DNA of 18,861 nt, taken from assembly GCA_036258055.1 (NCBI GenBank), contig DATAEK010000018.1, forward strand, positions 1-18,861. The letters run 5' to 3'. Positions 7,742 through 15,909 of this stretch are shown one piece after another. The notes beneath the pieces are model-generated. The model was not told the DNA's origin and did not search any database. It worked only from the letters and a program-made list of their open reading frames with translations. Positions within the stretch are counted from its first letter, which is position 1. Each line of letters opens with the position of its first letter. The position numbers and the translations under genes are program-made. The DNA is from DATAEK01 sp036258055 (GTDB taxonomy: Bacteria > Acidobacteriota > Vicinamibacteria > Vicinamibacterales > 2-12-FULL-66-21).

Positions 7742-10700
7742 ATGAAAATCCTTTATGTTGCAAACGAACGCCGCGCCGCGCAGCTTGCTGCCGGCGCCCT
7801 TCGCGATCTTGCACAGGATGTCAGGATTGCGTGGGCCGGATCACAGTCCGCTGCTCTGAGCTGGGTCCAGGGCAACCCGGACGTCGCGTCGGTCATCGTG
7901 GAATCCGAAGTCCAGAGCCAGCATTGCGGCCCATTTGTGGCTCGCGTGCGGGACATGGGCCTGACCGCGCCGGTCATCGTGGTCGCCTCGGAACACGAGG
8001 GACCGGCTCACGCCGCGCACAGCGCTGGGGCCAGCGACTGTGTCGTCAAGAATGAGTCGCTGCTGACCGACCTGCCGGGAGTGGTCCGCCGCGCCCTGCA
8101 GCGGCCCCACCCGTCCCATCCAACCAGCGAACCGCCGCCGCCCGTGGCCGAGGAAACAGAGTCTCTTCGCAAGAGCGAGGCCCGAATTCGGGTCATGCTC
8201 GGCGAAGAGCGCGTGCATCGGCAGACGCTCGAAGGCAAACTGGCCGAATCAGAAACGGCCCGCAGAGATGCGGAGCAGCGGCGTGCGTTCGAGGCCACGG
8301 TGACAGCCGCGCGGATCGCCGAGCTTCAGACCCAGTACGACGACGAAGTGGCGCGGGCCGCGGCGACTCGAAGCGCATTCGAGCTGAAAGTCGCCAGCCA
8401 GTTCGCTGAGTTCTCAGCCGGTCTTGCGGATACGACTCGCGACCGTGACCGGCTAGCCCAGGAACTGAACGAGACCGCCAGAGCGCTCGAAGCGGCGCGC
8501 GATCAACAGGCTGCAGACTCATCGGCCAGGGCCGATCATCTCGCCCGGCGGGAAGCGGAATTCGAGACCGAGCTCGGTCAGGCCATCGCCACCCGCATCG
8601 CTCTCGAGCGGAAGCTCGCCGACACGAAGGCAGCTCAAGACGCCACGGAGCGACGGCATGCCTCAGAACTGACCGCGGCTGCGGCGCAGCTCGCCGAACG
8701 CCAGGCGCAGTTCGACGCCGTGTTGGCAGAAGCCGCCACGGTTCGCGAAGCGCTCGAACAGCAGGTGGGGGTCGCCACGGCGGCCCTTGCCCAGGCCCGT
8801 CAGAACCATGCGATCGAGGCCACCGCCGCAGCCGACAAGCTGGCGCAGCGCGAAGCGCAGCTCGGCACGGCACTCGACGAATCGTGCGCTGTCCGACAAG
8901 CCCTCGAATACCGGCTGACGACCCTCGAAGCGGCGCGCCAACGGGTGGAACAGCATGCGGCCCTTGCCCAGGCGGCCGCCGCCCAACGTCAGACCGAGCT
9001 CGAAGCGCACTTGGGTCGAGAGAGCGCCGCCCGGTCGAACCTGGAACAGAAGCTCACAGACGCCGACGCGGCGCGTCAGGAAGCGGAGCGACGGCATGCC
9101 GCGGAGCTCAGGACGGCCGCGGCCGACCTCGCGGAGCGTCAAGCCCGGTTCGACGCGGACGTGGCATCGGCTGCGGACGCGCGCGCTGCGCTCGAGCGGA
9201 CGATCGGCGAGTTGCAGGCGGCGCTCCAGGAGGCGCAACAACAGCGTGAGTCGGATGCGGCAGCGGCCTCCGATGAGATCGCGCGGAGACGGACGGAATT
9301 TGCCGCCCGCATCGCAGAAGTTGCTCTCTCGAGAGACGCCCTCGCCAGGAAACTGAGCGCCGTCGCGGCGACGCTGGATGAAGTCCAGGCGGCTCGGGAA
9401 ACTGAGGCCGCCGCGGCCGCCGAGCATCTTTCGCAACGCGAGAGCGAGTTCGGGGCGATGATCGCCGAGGTCACCGAGGCTCGGACTGCGCTCGAGCACC
9501 AGCTGACCGACTCGGAAGCCGCCCTGGTGCGGAGCAACGAGCGGGCATCGATCGAACAGGCGGCTGCTGCCCGTCGTCAGACCGAGCTGGAGTCGCAGCT
9601 CGGTCAGGAAAGGGAAACGCGCTCCGCTCTCGAGCAGCAGCTCGCGGACGCGGTCGCGGCGCATCAGGACGCGCAACAACGGCATGCTGCAGCGCTGACG
9701 GCGGCGGCGGCGGAACTCGCCGATCGACAGGCCCGGTTCGATGCCGAGGTCGCATCAGCGGCCGCGGCCCGGGCGGCCCTCGAGCAGAGATTGGCGGACC
9801 TGCAGGGGGCCCTGCGGCGCTCGGAACAGCAGCGCGAGTCGGACGCGGCCGCTGCCGCCGACGACATGGCCCGACGTCGGACCGAGTTTGCGGCCAACAT
9901 CGCGGAGGTGGCGCGATCGCGTGACCAGGTCGCGCAGCAACTCAGCGCCACCGCAGAAACGCTGGAAGAGGTCCGTCAGGCCAGGGTGGCAGAAGCCGCC
10001 GCCGCCGCCGCGCACCTTTCCGAGCGCGAGACGGAGCTTGGCACGATGCTGGCGGGAGCCGCCGAAGCTCGAGCCGGGCTCGAACAGCGGCTCGCCGATT
10101 CAGAGTCCGCGCTTCAGCAAACGAACGAGCGCGCATCGATCGAACAAGCGGCCGCGGCCCAACGGCAGGCGGACCTCGAGGGAGCGCTCGCTCAGGGGCA
10201 GGAGACGCGCTCGGCCCTCGAGCGAAAGCTGGCGGAAGCCGCCGAAGCTCAAGTCAGGCTCGAACAGCGGCTCACCGATTCCCAGTCCGCGCTTCAGCAG
10301 ACGAACGAGCGCGCAGCGATTGAACAAGCAGCCGCGGCTCGACGGCAGGCGGATCTCGAGGGAGCGCTCGCTCGGGAGCAGGAAACGCGCTCGGTCCTCG
10401 AGCGGAAGCTGGCGGACGCGGTCGCGGCCCACCACGACGCGGACGAACGGCATGCAGCGGCGCTGACGGCGGCCGCGGCAACTCTCGCCGAACGTCAAGC
10501 TGACTACGAGTCCCGCCTGTCACAGATTGCGGCAGCCCGCGATGCGATCGAAGCCCAGTGGCTCGACACCGCCGCGGGACTCGAACGCAGTCAGGAGGAT
10601 CGCGCGGCGGAGACCGCGGCAGCAGGCGAGCGTCTTGCCCAGCGCGAGATCGAGCTTGGCACGATGCTCGCGGAAGTCATCGAGACCCGGATTTCGCTCG

Positions 10701-13123
10701 AGCACCGTCTGACCGACGTCGAGGCAGCCCGTCGACATGCTGAGGAGCGCGCGGCCCGCGAACAGGCGGCCGCCGCTCAGCGTCACCTTGAGCTGGAAAC
10801 GCAGCTCGCGCAGGGAGAGACGAAGCGGTCGGCCCTCGAGCAGAGCCTTGCGGACGCAGCCGCAGCGCACCACGACGCGGAGGAGCGGTACAAGTCGGAG
10901 CTGCGTGCGGCGGCAGCGTACCTCGGCGAGTGTCAGGCCGAGTATGACGCTCGGGTGTCCCAGCTCGAGGCCGCCGGCAAGGCGGCCGACGAGCAGCTGC
11001 GCGAGGCGGCGGCATCACTCGAACGGGCTCAGCAGGATCATGCGGCACAGGCCTCCGCGGCGTCCGAGTACCTGGCGCAGCGGGAGAGAGAGCTCGGCGC
11101 TACCCTCGCTGAAGTCACCCAAGCGAGAGCCACACTCGAGCGCCGGCTCGCTGACGCCGAAGCCGCCTACTACGACGCCAATGAGCGCGCGTCGTCTGAA
11201 CAAACAGCCGCCGCGGGACGTCAGGCGGAGCTCGAGGCGCGCCTTGCGCGCGAGGCCGAAGCGCGCCAGGCACTTGACCGGGATCTTTTGAGCACGCGAG
11301 CGGAATTCGAGGATGCCCGTCAGCACCTGGCCAACGAGATCGCCACGATGCAGCGCCGGACGAGCGAACACGAAGCTCGGTTCGAAGAGCGCGCGGTCGA
11401 GGAACGAGCGGCTCACGAGCGCACCGTCGCCGAACATCTGCAGGTGATCCGGCAGCTCCGTCACGAGCAGGACTTGCTGCAGCAGACATTCGAGGCGGCT
11501 CGTGAACAGATCCAGGGATTGAGTCAGACGCTCGGGCAGGAGCGGGAGGGCCGCGAGCACGACAGGCTGACGGCCGACAACGACCGCCGGCAGCTATCCG
11601 GCGAGTACGCCGTGCTGCAACGGACGCTGGAGGATGTCCGCGCCGACTTCCACGAGATCGCGCGCGTCTCGAGCGAGCACGCCGCCGAAGCCGCCAGGCT
11701 CGGCACGACGCTGACCGAACGCGACGCCCAACTGCGCGAGCTGACCGCACGGCATCAGGCGTCGCAGCAGACGTCCAAGGACGCGCTGGCGAATCTCGAA
11801 GCCACGCTCCGCACCGCCATCGAAGCGGGCAGCCGTGAGACGTCGAAGCTCCAGTCGGAACTCAACGCTCTCCGCCAGGAGTTGGACATCACTCGGGAGG
11901 ATCGGGACGCTCTGCGCACCGTCGCTGGCCGCGTACCCCACCTGCAAAGCAAGCTCGACGAGAGTCTCGCGGAAAGCCGCAGACAGTTCGAGCAGACGCC
12001 GCATGGCATCGGTCGATGGAATCGCGACGGCGCGCTCGTGCGGGCGAATCGACCGTTGGTGCGCTTGCTGGGCTACCGAACAGGCGACGAGCTCCAGGCG
12101 GTGGATTTCGCCAGCCGAGTCTTCGTGTCCGGCGATGATCTGCGGTGGCTGATCGAACGGTGCCTCACGACTGGAACGAAGGAAACCGCGGAGTCAACCT
12201 GGCGGCGCAAGGACGGCAGCCGCCGCATTGTCCGCCTGCTGGCGTCCGCCGTTGCGAGTGACCTGGTCGAGATCATCGCGGAGGACATCACGGATCTTCG
12301 CGCGAAGGAAGAACAGCTTCGCCAGGCGCAGCGGATGGAAGCCGTCGGACGCCTGGCCTCGGAAGTCGCCGTGACCTGCACCAACCTGCTCCGCGACGTC
12401 AGCGACGAAGGTCACGTGTGGATGGACTCGGTCGGGAACGACACGGCCCTGCGGCGGCACGGTGAACGGCTCGTTGGCGAAGTGACGCGCGCGGCAAGCT
12501 TCCTGCGACAACTGGCCGTGTACGGCGAGCAGCAGGTGAGCGCACTGGAACCCGTGAACCTGAACCAGGTGCTGCGCGGCCTGGAACCTGTACTCAACCT
12601 CGTCGCCGGCGACGGCATCGAGCTGATCCTGCCCAAGGCCTCGCGCCCGATCAACGTCGATGTCGCAATGGAGCGGGTCGAGCGCATCCTGGTCAACGTG
12701 GCCAGCTACGCACGTCAGCGTATGCCGTTCGGCGGGCGTCTGAAGATCGACCTGGCGCGGGTCGTCGTGGATCGCCGATTCCTCGCGAAGTATCCCAACG
12801 TGCGGCCCGGCGCTCACGCGCTGATCACCATCACTGAAGAACACGTCAAACGCTCGACCGATGGCCGTGCTGGGGAGCGAACCGAGCTCATTCAAGCACC
12901 TGGTAAACGTCCGGCCCCAGAGCAGCCGGGCGTCGATCTCGGGGCCCTCCTGGAGCTCATCGCCAAGTGCGGCGGCCACCTGTGGATGGCGGCGGAACCG
13001 AGCGGCAACATGGTGTTGAGAATCCACCTGCCGCAGCGCGTCTCCGACGGTCTCAGCGACGCGCAGACACCGACGACCCGGCCTGCCGGAGAGCGGGCGA
13101 TGGCCCGGTTGTTCGGTCGTTAG
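7742..13123 (+). CDS. Giant REC-like / coiled-coil / PAS / degenerate histidine kinase protein
   Basis: 1793 aa. Residues 1-120 have a CheY-like fold pattern, but the acidic pair is ANE (7-9) and the phosphoacceptor position is Glu54 (VIVESEV); Lys103 is kept. Residues about 140-1405 are an almost unbroken Ala/Glu/Arg/Gln coiled coil made of ordered modules. A PAS domain spans about 1415-1522 (FEQTPHGIGRWNRDG ... IVRLLA ... EDITDL). The HisKA-like helix RMEAVGRLASEVAVTCTNLL (1531-1550) aligns with the usual RMEAVGRLAGGVAHDFNNLL, so the His is Val1544 and the next Asp is Thr1545. In the ATPase-like domain the second N-box Asn is Tyr1656, the G1 DxGxG is EEHVK (1699-1703) and the G2 box is QPGVDL (1728-1733). 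No transmembrane segment or signal peptide is seen, so it is cytoplasmic. I infer a non-catalytic sensor or scaffold. The ATG has no strong ribosome binding site; it overlaps a 16-codon leader frame as ATGA. Confidence 0.9.
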   Translation: MKILYVANERRAAQLAAGALRDLAQDVRIAWAGSQSAALSWVQGNPDVASVIVESEVQSQHCGPFVARVRDMGLTAPVIVVASEHEGPAHAAHSAGASDCVVKNESLLTDLPGVVRRALQRPHPSHPTSEPPPPVAEETESLRKSEARIRVMLGEERVHRQTLEGKLAESETARRDAEQRRAFEATVTAARIAELQTQYDDEVARAAATRSAFELKVASQFAEFSAGLADTTRDRDRLAQELNETARALEAARDQQAADSSARADHLARREAEFETELGQAIATRIALERKLADTKAAQDATERRHASELTAAAAQLAERQAQFDAVLAEAATVREALEQQVGVATAALAQARQNHAIEATAAADKLAQREAQLGTALDESCAVRQALEYRLTTLEAARQRVEQHAALAQAAAAQRQTELEAHLGRESAARSNLEQKLTDADAARQEAERRHAAELRTAAADLAERQARFDADVASAADARAALERTIGELQAALQEAQQQRESDAAAASDEIARRRTEFAARIAEVALSRDALARKLSAVAATLDEVQAARETEAAAAAEHLSQRESEFGAMIAEVTEARTALEHQLTDSEAALVRSNERASIEQAAAARRQTELESQLGQERETRSALEQQLADAVAAHQDAQQRHAAALTAAAAELADRQARFDAEVASAAAARAALEQRLADLQGALRRSEQQRESDAAAAADDMARRRTEFAANIAEVARSRDQVAQQLSATAETLEEVRQARVAEAAAAAAHLSERETELGTMLAGAAEARAGLEQRLADSESALQQTNERASIEQAAAAQRQADLEGALAQGQETRSALERKLAEAAEAQVRLEQRLTDSQSALQQTNERAAIEQAAAARRQADLEGALAREQETRSVLERKLADAVAAHHDADERHAAALTAAAATLAERQADYESRLSQIAAARDAIEAQWLDTAAGLERSQEDRAAETAAAGERLAQREIELGTMLAEVIETRISLEHRLTDVEAARRHAEERAAREQAAAAQRHLELETQLAQGETKRSALEQSLADAAAAHHDAEERYKSELRAAAAYLGECQAEYDARVSQLEAAGKAADEQLREAAASLERAQQDHAAQASAASEYLAQRERELGATLAEVTQARATLERRLADAEAAYYDANERASSEQTAAAGRQAELEARLAREAEARQALDRDLLSTRAEFEDARQHLANEIATMQRRTSEHEARFEERAVEERAAHERTVAEHLQVIRQLRHEQDLLQQTFEAAREQIQGLSQTLGQEREGREHDRLTADNDRRQLSGEYAVLQRTLEDVRADFHEIARVSSEHAAEAARLGTTLTERDAQLRELTARHQASQQTSKDALANLEATLRTAIEAGSRETSKLQSELNALRQELDITREDRDALRTVAGRVPHLQSKLDESLAESRRQFEQTPHGIGRWNRDGALVRANRPLVRLLGYRTGDELQAVDFASRVFVSGDDLRWLIERCLTTGTKETAESTWRRKDGSRRIVRLLASAVASDLVEIIAEDITDLRAKEEQLRQAQRMEAVGRLASEVAVTCTNLLRDVSDEGHVWMDSVGNDTALRRHGERLVGEVTRAASFLRQLAVYGEQQVSALEPVNLNQVLRGLEPVLNLVAGDGIELILPKASRPINVDVAMERVERILVNVASYARQRMPFGGRLKIDLARVVVDRRFLAKYPNVRPGAHALITITEEHVKRSTDGRAGERTELIQAPGKRPAPEQPGVDLGALLELIAKCGGHLWMAAEPSGNMVLRIHLPQRVSDGLSDAQTPTTRPAGERAMARLFGR
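8213..11288 (+). repeat. Ordered coiled-coil modules (A 50, B 50, C 50, D 46 aa)
   Basis: Within the giant gene, each module begins near an R-x-A-L-E signature. Type A carries RHAxELTAAAAxLAERQAxFDA, B carries ESDAAAAxDxxARRRTEFAA, C carries AAAAxLxxREIELGTMLAE-like sequence, and D carries NERASIEQAAAAxRQ. They follow the order A-(B)-C-D. The Arg codon that marks module A falls at 8279, 8654, 9092, 9680, 10448 and 10886, which gives spacings of 125, 146, 196, 256 and 146 codons, all in frame. The array arose by internal duplication. Confidence 0.85.
10051..10410 (+). repeat. 180-bp in-frame tandem duplication
   Basis: Bases 10051-10230 and 10231-10410 align without gaps; I count 19 mismatches in 180 positions. 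The copy adds 60 residues and exactly accounts for the 256-codon spacing (196 + 60) between two type A modules. Differences are scattered and many are synonymous, so it is a comparatively recent, selected expansion. Confidence 0.85.
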
Positions 13124-13139
13124 CACCGCAAGGCGTTGG

Positions 13140-14816
13140 CTACTCGGCCAGCGCGCGGTGCACGAACGAGATCGCGATCGATCCTTCTCCGACGGCCGAG
13201 GCGACGCGTTTGATGCTGCCGCCTCTGACGTCTCCAACCGCGAACACGCCCGGAAGACTGGTTTCGAGGAGATGCGGCGCCCGGGCGAGCGGCCATCGAG
13301 CTCTCACCAGGTCCGCCTGCGACAGATCGGATCCCGTCTTGATGAATCCTTTCTCGTCGAGCGCGATGCAGCCGTCGAGCCAGGCAGTATTGGGCACGGC
13401 GCCGGTCATCAGAAACACGTGCCTGATGTCGTGACTGCTGATCTCCCCGGTCCGGTTGTCCCGCCACCGGATCTGATCGAGATGGTCGTGCCCCGCGAGC
13501 TCCACGACCTCGGTACAGGTTCTCAAGGTGATCGTCGGGATCTCGTCGATCCGTCGAATCAGATACCGTGACATGCTCTCCGCGAGACCGCTCGAGCGAA
13601 CGAGCATGTGCACGCGCGCGGTCGTTTGCGAGAGAAATACCGCCGCCTGACCCGCGGAGTTGCCGCCGCCGACGACGATCACTTCGTCACCGGTGCAGAG
13701 CTGTGATTCCATGAACGTCGCGCTGTAGTAGACCCCTGCCCCTTCGAACCGCGAGAGATTTTCGAGAGACGGCTTGCGGTATTGCACGCCGGTCGCGATG
13801 ATCACCGTGCGCGCGGAGATCCGGCTGCCGGCATCCACCTTGATGGCGAACGGCCGTCGATCGCAGGTCAGCGCGGCAGCCTGCCGCGCAATGAGAATCT
13901 CGGCGCCGAATTTCTGCGCCTGCGCGTAGGCGCGGCCGGCGAGCTCCTGACCCGAAATGCCCGTGGGAAACCCCAGATAGTTTTCGATCCGCGAGCTCGA
14001 GCCGGCCTGACCTCCTGGTGAGCTCGACTCGATCACCAGGACATCGAGCCCCTCGGAGGCTCCGTACACAGCAGCCGCGAGACCTGCCGGTCCCGCGCCG
14101 ACCACCACTACGTCGCGCACGTTCGTCTGATCGATCCCCCGGTTGAACCCGAGGCACTCGGCAATCTGCTGATTGCCCGGATTGCGCAGCACGACGTCGC
14201 CGCGACAGAGCAGAACCGGTACGTCAGTCGCGGCGATGTGAAAGCGATCGAGCAGATCCTGGACGTCGGCGTCGCGGTCGAGATCGAGGTAGGTGAAGGG
14301 GTGACCGTTGCGGGTCAGGAACTCCTTGATCCGGAGCGTTCCGGCCGAGTGCTGGGAACCGATCAGCACCACATCGCCGAGCCCGTGCGATGCCAATTCC
14401 AGTCTGCGATAGATGAAGGCGCGCATCAGGATGTCGCTGATCTCGGCGTCGGTTTGCACGAGGCCGAGCATCTCCTCGCGTGTCAGCTGAATGACCTCGC
14501 CAGATCGGGTCGCGCGCGCGCGCGTCAGCGAGCGGCGGCCGAGCATGATGTTCGCTTCCCCGGTGAACTTGCCGGGGCCGTGAACCGCCACGAGCGTGTC
14601 GCCCAGCGGCGATGGCCGCACGATCTCGATCTCGCCAGCCTTGACGACGAAGACCGGCACCACCGGATCGCCGGCCTCGATCAGGACCTCTCCTTGGGTG
14701 ATCGGGCGGGTCACGCCATGCGCGGCAATCCGCGCGATTTGTGCCGACGTCAGGACCGGGAACATCAGCGCCTCGTGCGAGGGACTGACCGGCGGGTTCA
14801 ACTGCGGTTCCGTCAC
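13140..14816 (-). CDS. Cyclic nucleotide-binding / thioredoxin-fold / TrxR-like FAD oxidoreductase fusion
   Basis: 558 aa from a GTG start with AGGAG 7 nt upstream. Residues about 18-135 are a CNMP-binding (CRP-like) domain (QGEVLIEAGDPVVPVFVVKAG, later GEANIML). Residues 147-225 resemble a thioredoxin/glutaredoxin fold with SQHS where a CxxC would be. Residues 234-555 are a thioredoxin-reductase-type flavoenzyme: FAD motif VVVVGAGPAGLAAA (236-249), pyridine nucleotide motif VIVVGGGNSAGQAA (379-392) and FAVGDVRGGSIKRVASAVGEG (525-545). The redox CxxC of TrxR is replaced by SATF (365-368), so it cannot act as an ordinary thioredoxin reductase. A cyclic-nucleotide-gated NAD(P)H oxidoreductase is likely (inference). 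The gene follows the hydrolase by 34 nt and converges on the giant coiled-coil gene with 16 nt between stops. Confidence 0.9.
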   Translation of the reverse strand: MTEPQLNPPVSPSHEALMFPVLTSAQIARIAAHGVTRPITQGEVLIEAGDPVVPVFVVKAGEIEIVRPSPLGDTLVAVHGPGKFTGEANIMLGRRSLTRARATRSGEVIQLTREEMLGLVQTDAEISDILMRAFIYRRLELASHGLGDVVLIGSQHSAGTLRIKEFLTRNGHPFTYLDLDRDADVQDLLDRFHIAATDVPVLLCRGDVVLRNPGNQQIAECLGFNRGIDQTNVRDVVVVGAGPAGLAAAVYGASEGLDVLVIESSSPGGQAGSSSRIENYLGFPTGISGQELAGRAYAQAQKFGAEILIARQAAALTCDRRPFAIKVDAGSRISARTVIIATGVQYRKPSLENLSRFEGAGVYYSATFMESQLCTGDEVIVVGGGNSAGQAAVFLSQTTARVHMLVRSSGLAESMSRYLIRRIDEIPTITLRTCTEVVELAGHDHLDQIRWRDNRTGEISSHDIRHVFLMTGAVPNTAWLDGCIALDEKGFIKTGSDLSQADLVRARWPLARAPHLLETSLPGVFAVGDVRGGSIKRVASAVGEGSIAISFVHRALAE

Positions 14817-14850
14817 GAGCGACTCCTCCGTACCCGCCCGAGCACGGCCC

Positions 14851-15711
14851 TCATGGCCGCGCTCCGGGAATCCGTTGGTCGATCCAGCCCAGGATATCGG
14901 CCATGACCTTTTCCTTGTCGACGTCGTTCAGCAGATCGTGAAAGTGCCCTTCGTAGAGCTTCAGCGTCTTGTCGTGCGAACCGGCGTTGTCGTAGAAACG
15001 CTGGCTGCCGCTGGGGTTCGTCGCCTTGTCCGCTGTGCCGTGCAGGATCAGCACCGGCAGCGTGATCTGAGGAAATTCCCTCCTGAGGCGCTCGTCGGCA
15101 CGCACCATCTCGGCCAGCGTCCTGGTGGGTTGTGTCTCATGAGCGATGAGCGGATCGTCGTTCATCGCCTGCACGGCTTTGGGATCCCTGGAGAAGAGCT
15201 CGTTCTTCAGGTGCAGGATGCGGGCGTGGGGGGCGAGGTGGCTGAGCCCTTTGAACACGGCGAGGACGAAATCGGGCGCCGGGATTTCATGCGCGAAGCT
15301 CTCGCAGATGAGCCCGGACAGCTCCGCCTGGTGGTCGAGCGTGTACATGCAGGACACGACGCCGCCGGCGCTGTGACCGAGCAGGAAAATCGGGAGTCCC
15401 CGTTCGCGCAATTTGACCAGGGCGATGAGCGTCGCCACGTCGCTGACGTACTCACCGAACTCCTGGACGTAGAATCGCTCGCCGTCCGAGTGGCCGCGGC
15501 CGCGGAGATCGACGGCGTAGGCCGCGAGCCCGTGGACCGTGAACTGCTCCGCCGTCCACGCGTAGTACCCGCTGTGCGCGTTGAAGCCCGGGACGATGGC
15601 CACCACGGCTCGGGGCTTCGCGGCCGGACGCCACGAACGGATGAACAGGCTGAGATCGGCTGGACCCTTGACTCGCTCTTCCCGCTCCCTGTCACCCATT
15701 TCTTGCGCCAT
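14851..15711 (-). CDS. Alpha/beta hydrolase, monoacylglycerol lipase/lysophospholipase-like
   Basis: 286 aa, cytoplasmic (no signal peptide). Serine aminopeptidase_S33/Hydrolase_4 type: PGFNAHSGYYAW (41-52, oxyanion region, as in the HG.xEHSGRY of monoacylglycerol lipases), DLRGRGHSDGER (68-79), GHSAGG (112-117, nucleophile Ser114), LHGTADKATN (223-232, Asp228) and GHFHDLLND (255-263, His258). The complete triad indicates activity on lipid or other esters. AGGAG lies 6 nt before the ATG. The next gene, the FAD-oxidoreductase fusion, starts 34 nt after its stop, so the two probably form an operon driven from the divergent region at 15712-15909. Substrate unknown. Confidence 0.9.
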   Translation of the reverse strand: MAQEMGDREREERVKGPADLSLFIRSWRPAAKPRAVVAIVPGFNAHSGYYAWTAEQFTVHGLAAYAVDLRGRGHSDGERFYVQEFGEYVSDVATLIALVKLRERGLPIFLLGHSAGGVVSCMYTLDHQAELSGLICESFAHEIPAPDFVLAVFKGLSHLAPHARILHLKNELFSRDPKAVQAMNDDPLIAHETQPTRTLAEMVRADERLRREFPQITLPVLILHGTADKATNPSGSQRFYDNAGSHDKTLKLYEGHFHDLLNDVDKEKVMADILGWIDQRIPGARP

Positions 15712-15780
15712 GCCGCTCTCCTGTCCTCAAAGGCTTCCTCTCATGATGTCCGAACTTCGGCCATCCTCTCAATGTTCGGC

Positions 15781-15795
15781 CGGAACGCTGTTCCG
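15781..15795. promoter_or_regulatory. 15-bp inverted repeat in divergent promoter region
   Basis: CGGAAC-GCT-GTTCCG is a perfect palindrome with 6-bp arms, about 70 bp upstream of the hydrolase start. It could be an operator for a dimeric regulator, which is inference from symmetry and position only. Confidence 0.35.
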
Positions 15796-15886
15796 TTCAT
15801 CAACGATTCATCTGTTTCGTGACCGAGTCAGGCGCCCACATCCGTCCACCGGCAGCGCTGTCCGCATCGTTCATCGATCGTTCATC
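15794..15886 (+). promoter_or_regulatory. Two paired TTCATC direct-repeat boxes
   Basis: CGTTCATC starts at 15794 and GATTCATC at 15805; CGTTCATC recurs at 15868 and 15879. In both pairs the spacing is exactly 11 bp, about one helical turn, and the pairs are 74 bp apart. Direct repeats at 11-bp pitch are the layout of OmpR/PhoB-type response-regulator sites. They lie between divergent genes and could control one or both. Confidence 0.4.
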
Positions 15887-15909
15887 TCGACTTGCGCAAA
15901 CTCAGCTGA

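Noticed and set aside
8663..9685. Several long minus-strand frames inside the giant gene
   Set aside because: They repeat with the same periodicity as the coiled-coil modules and encode Arg/Leu-rich sequence, a mirror of the sense repeats.
8213..11288. Regular repeats that might be read as CRISPR or satellite DNA
   Set aside because: Repeats are in frame, diverged, without unique spacers, and encode heptad-like coiled coil.
12194..13237. 347-codon minus-strand frame opposite the PAS/kinase end
   Set aside because: The sense frame aligns motif by motif with PAS and histidine-kinase domains; the antisense frame shows no family features.
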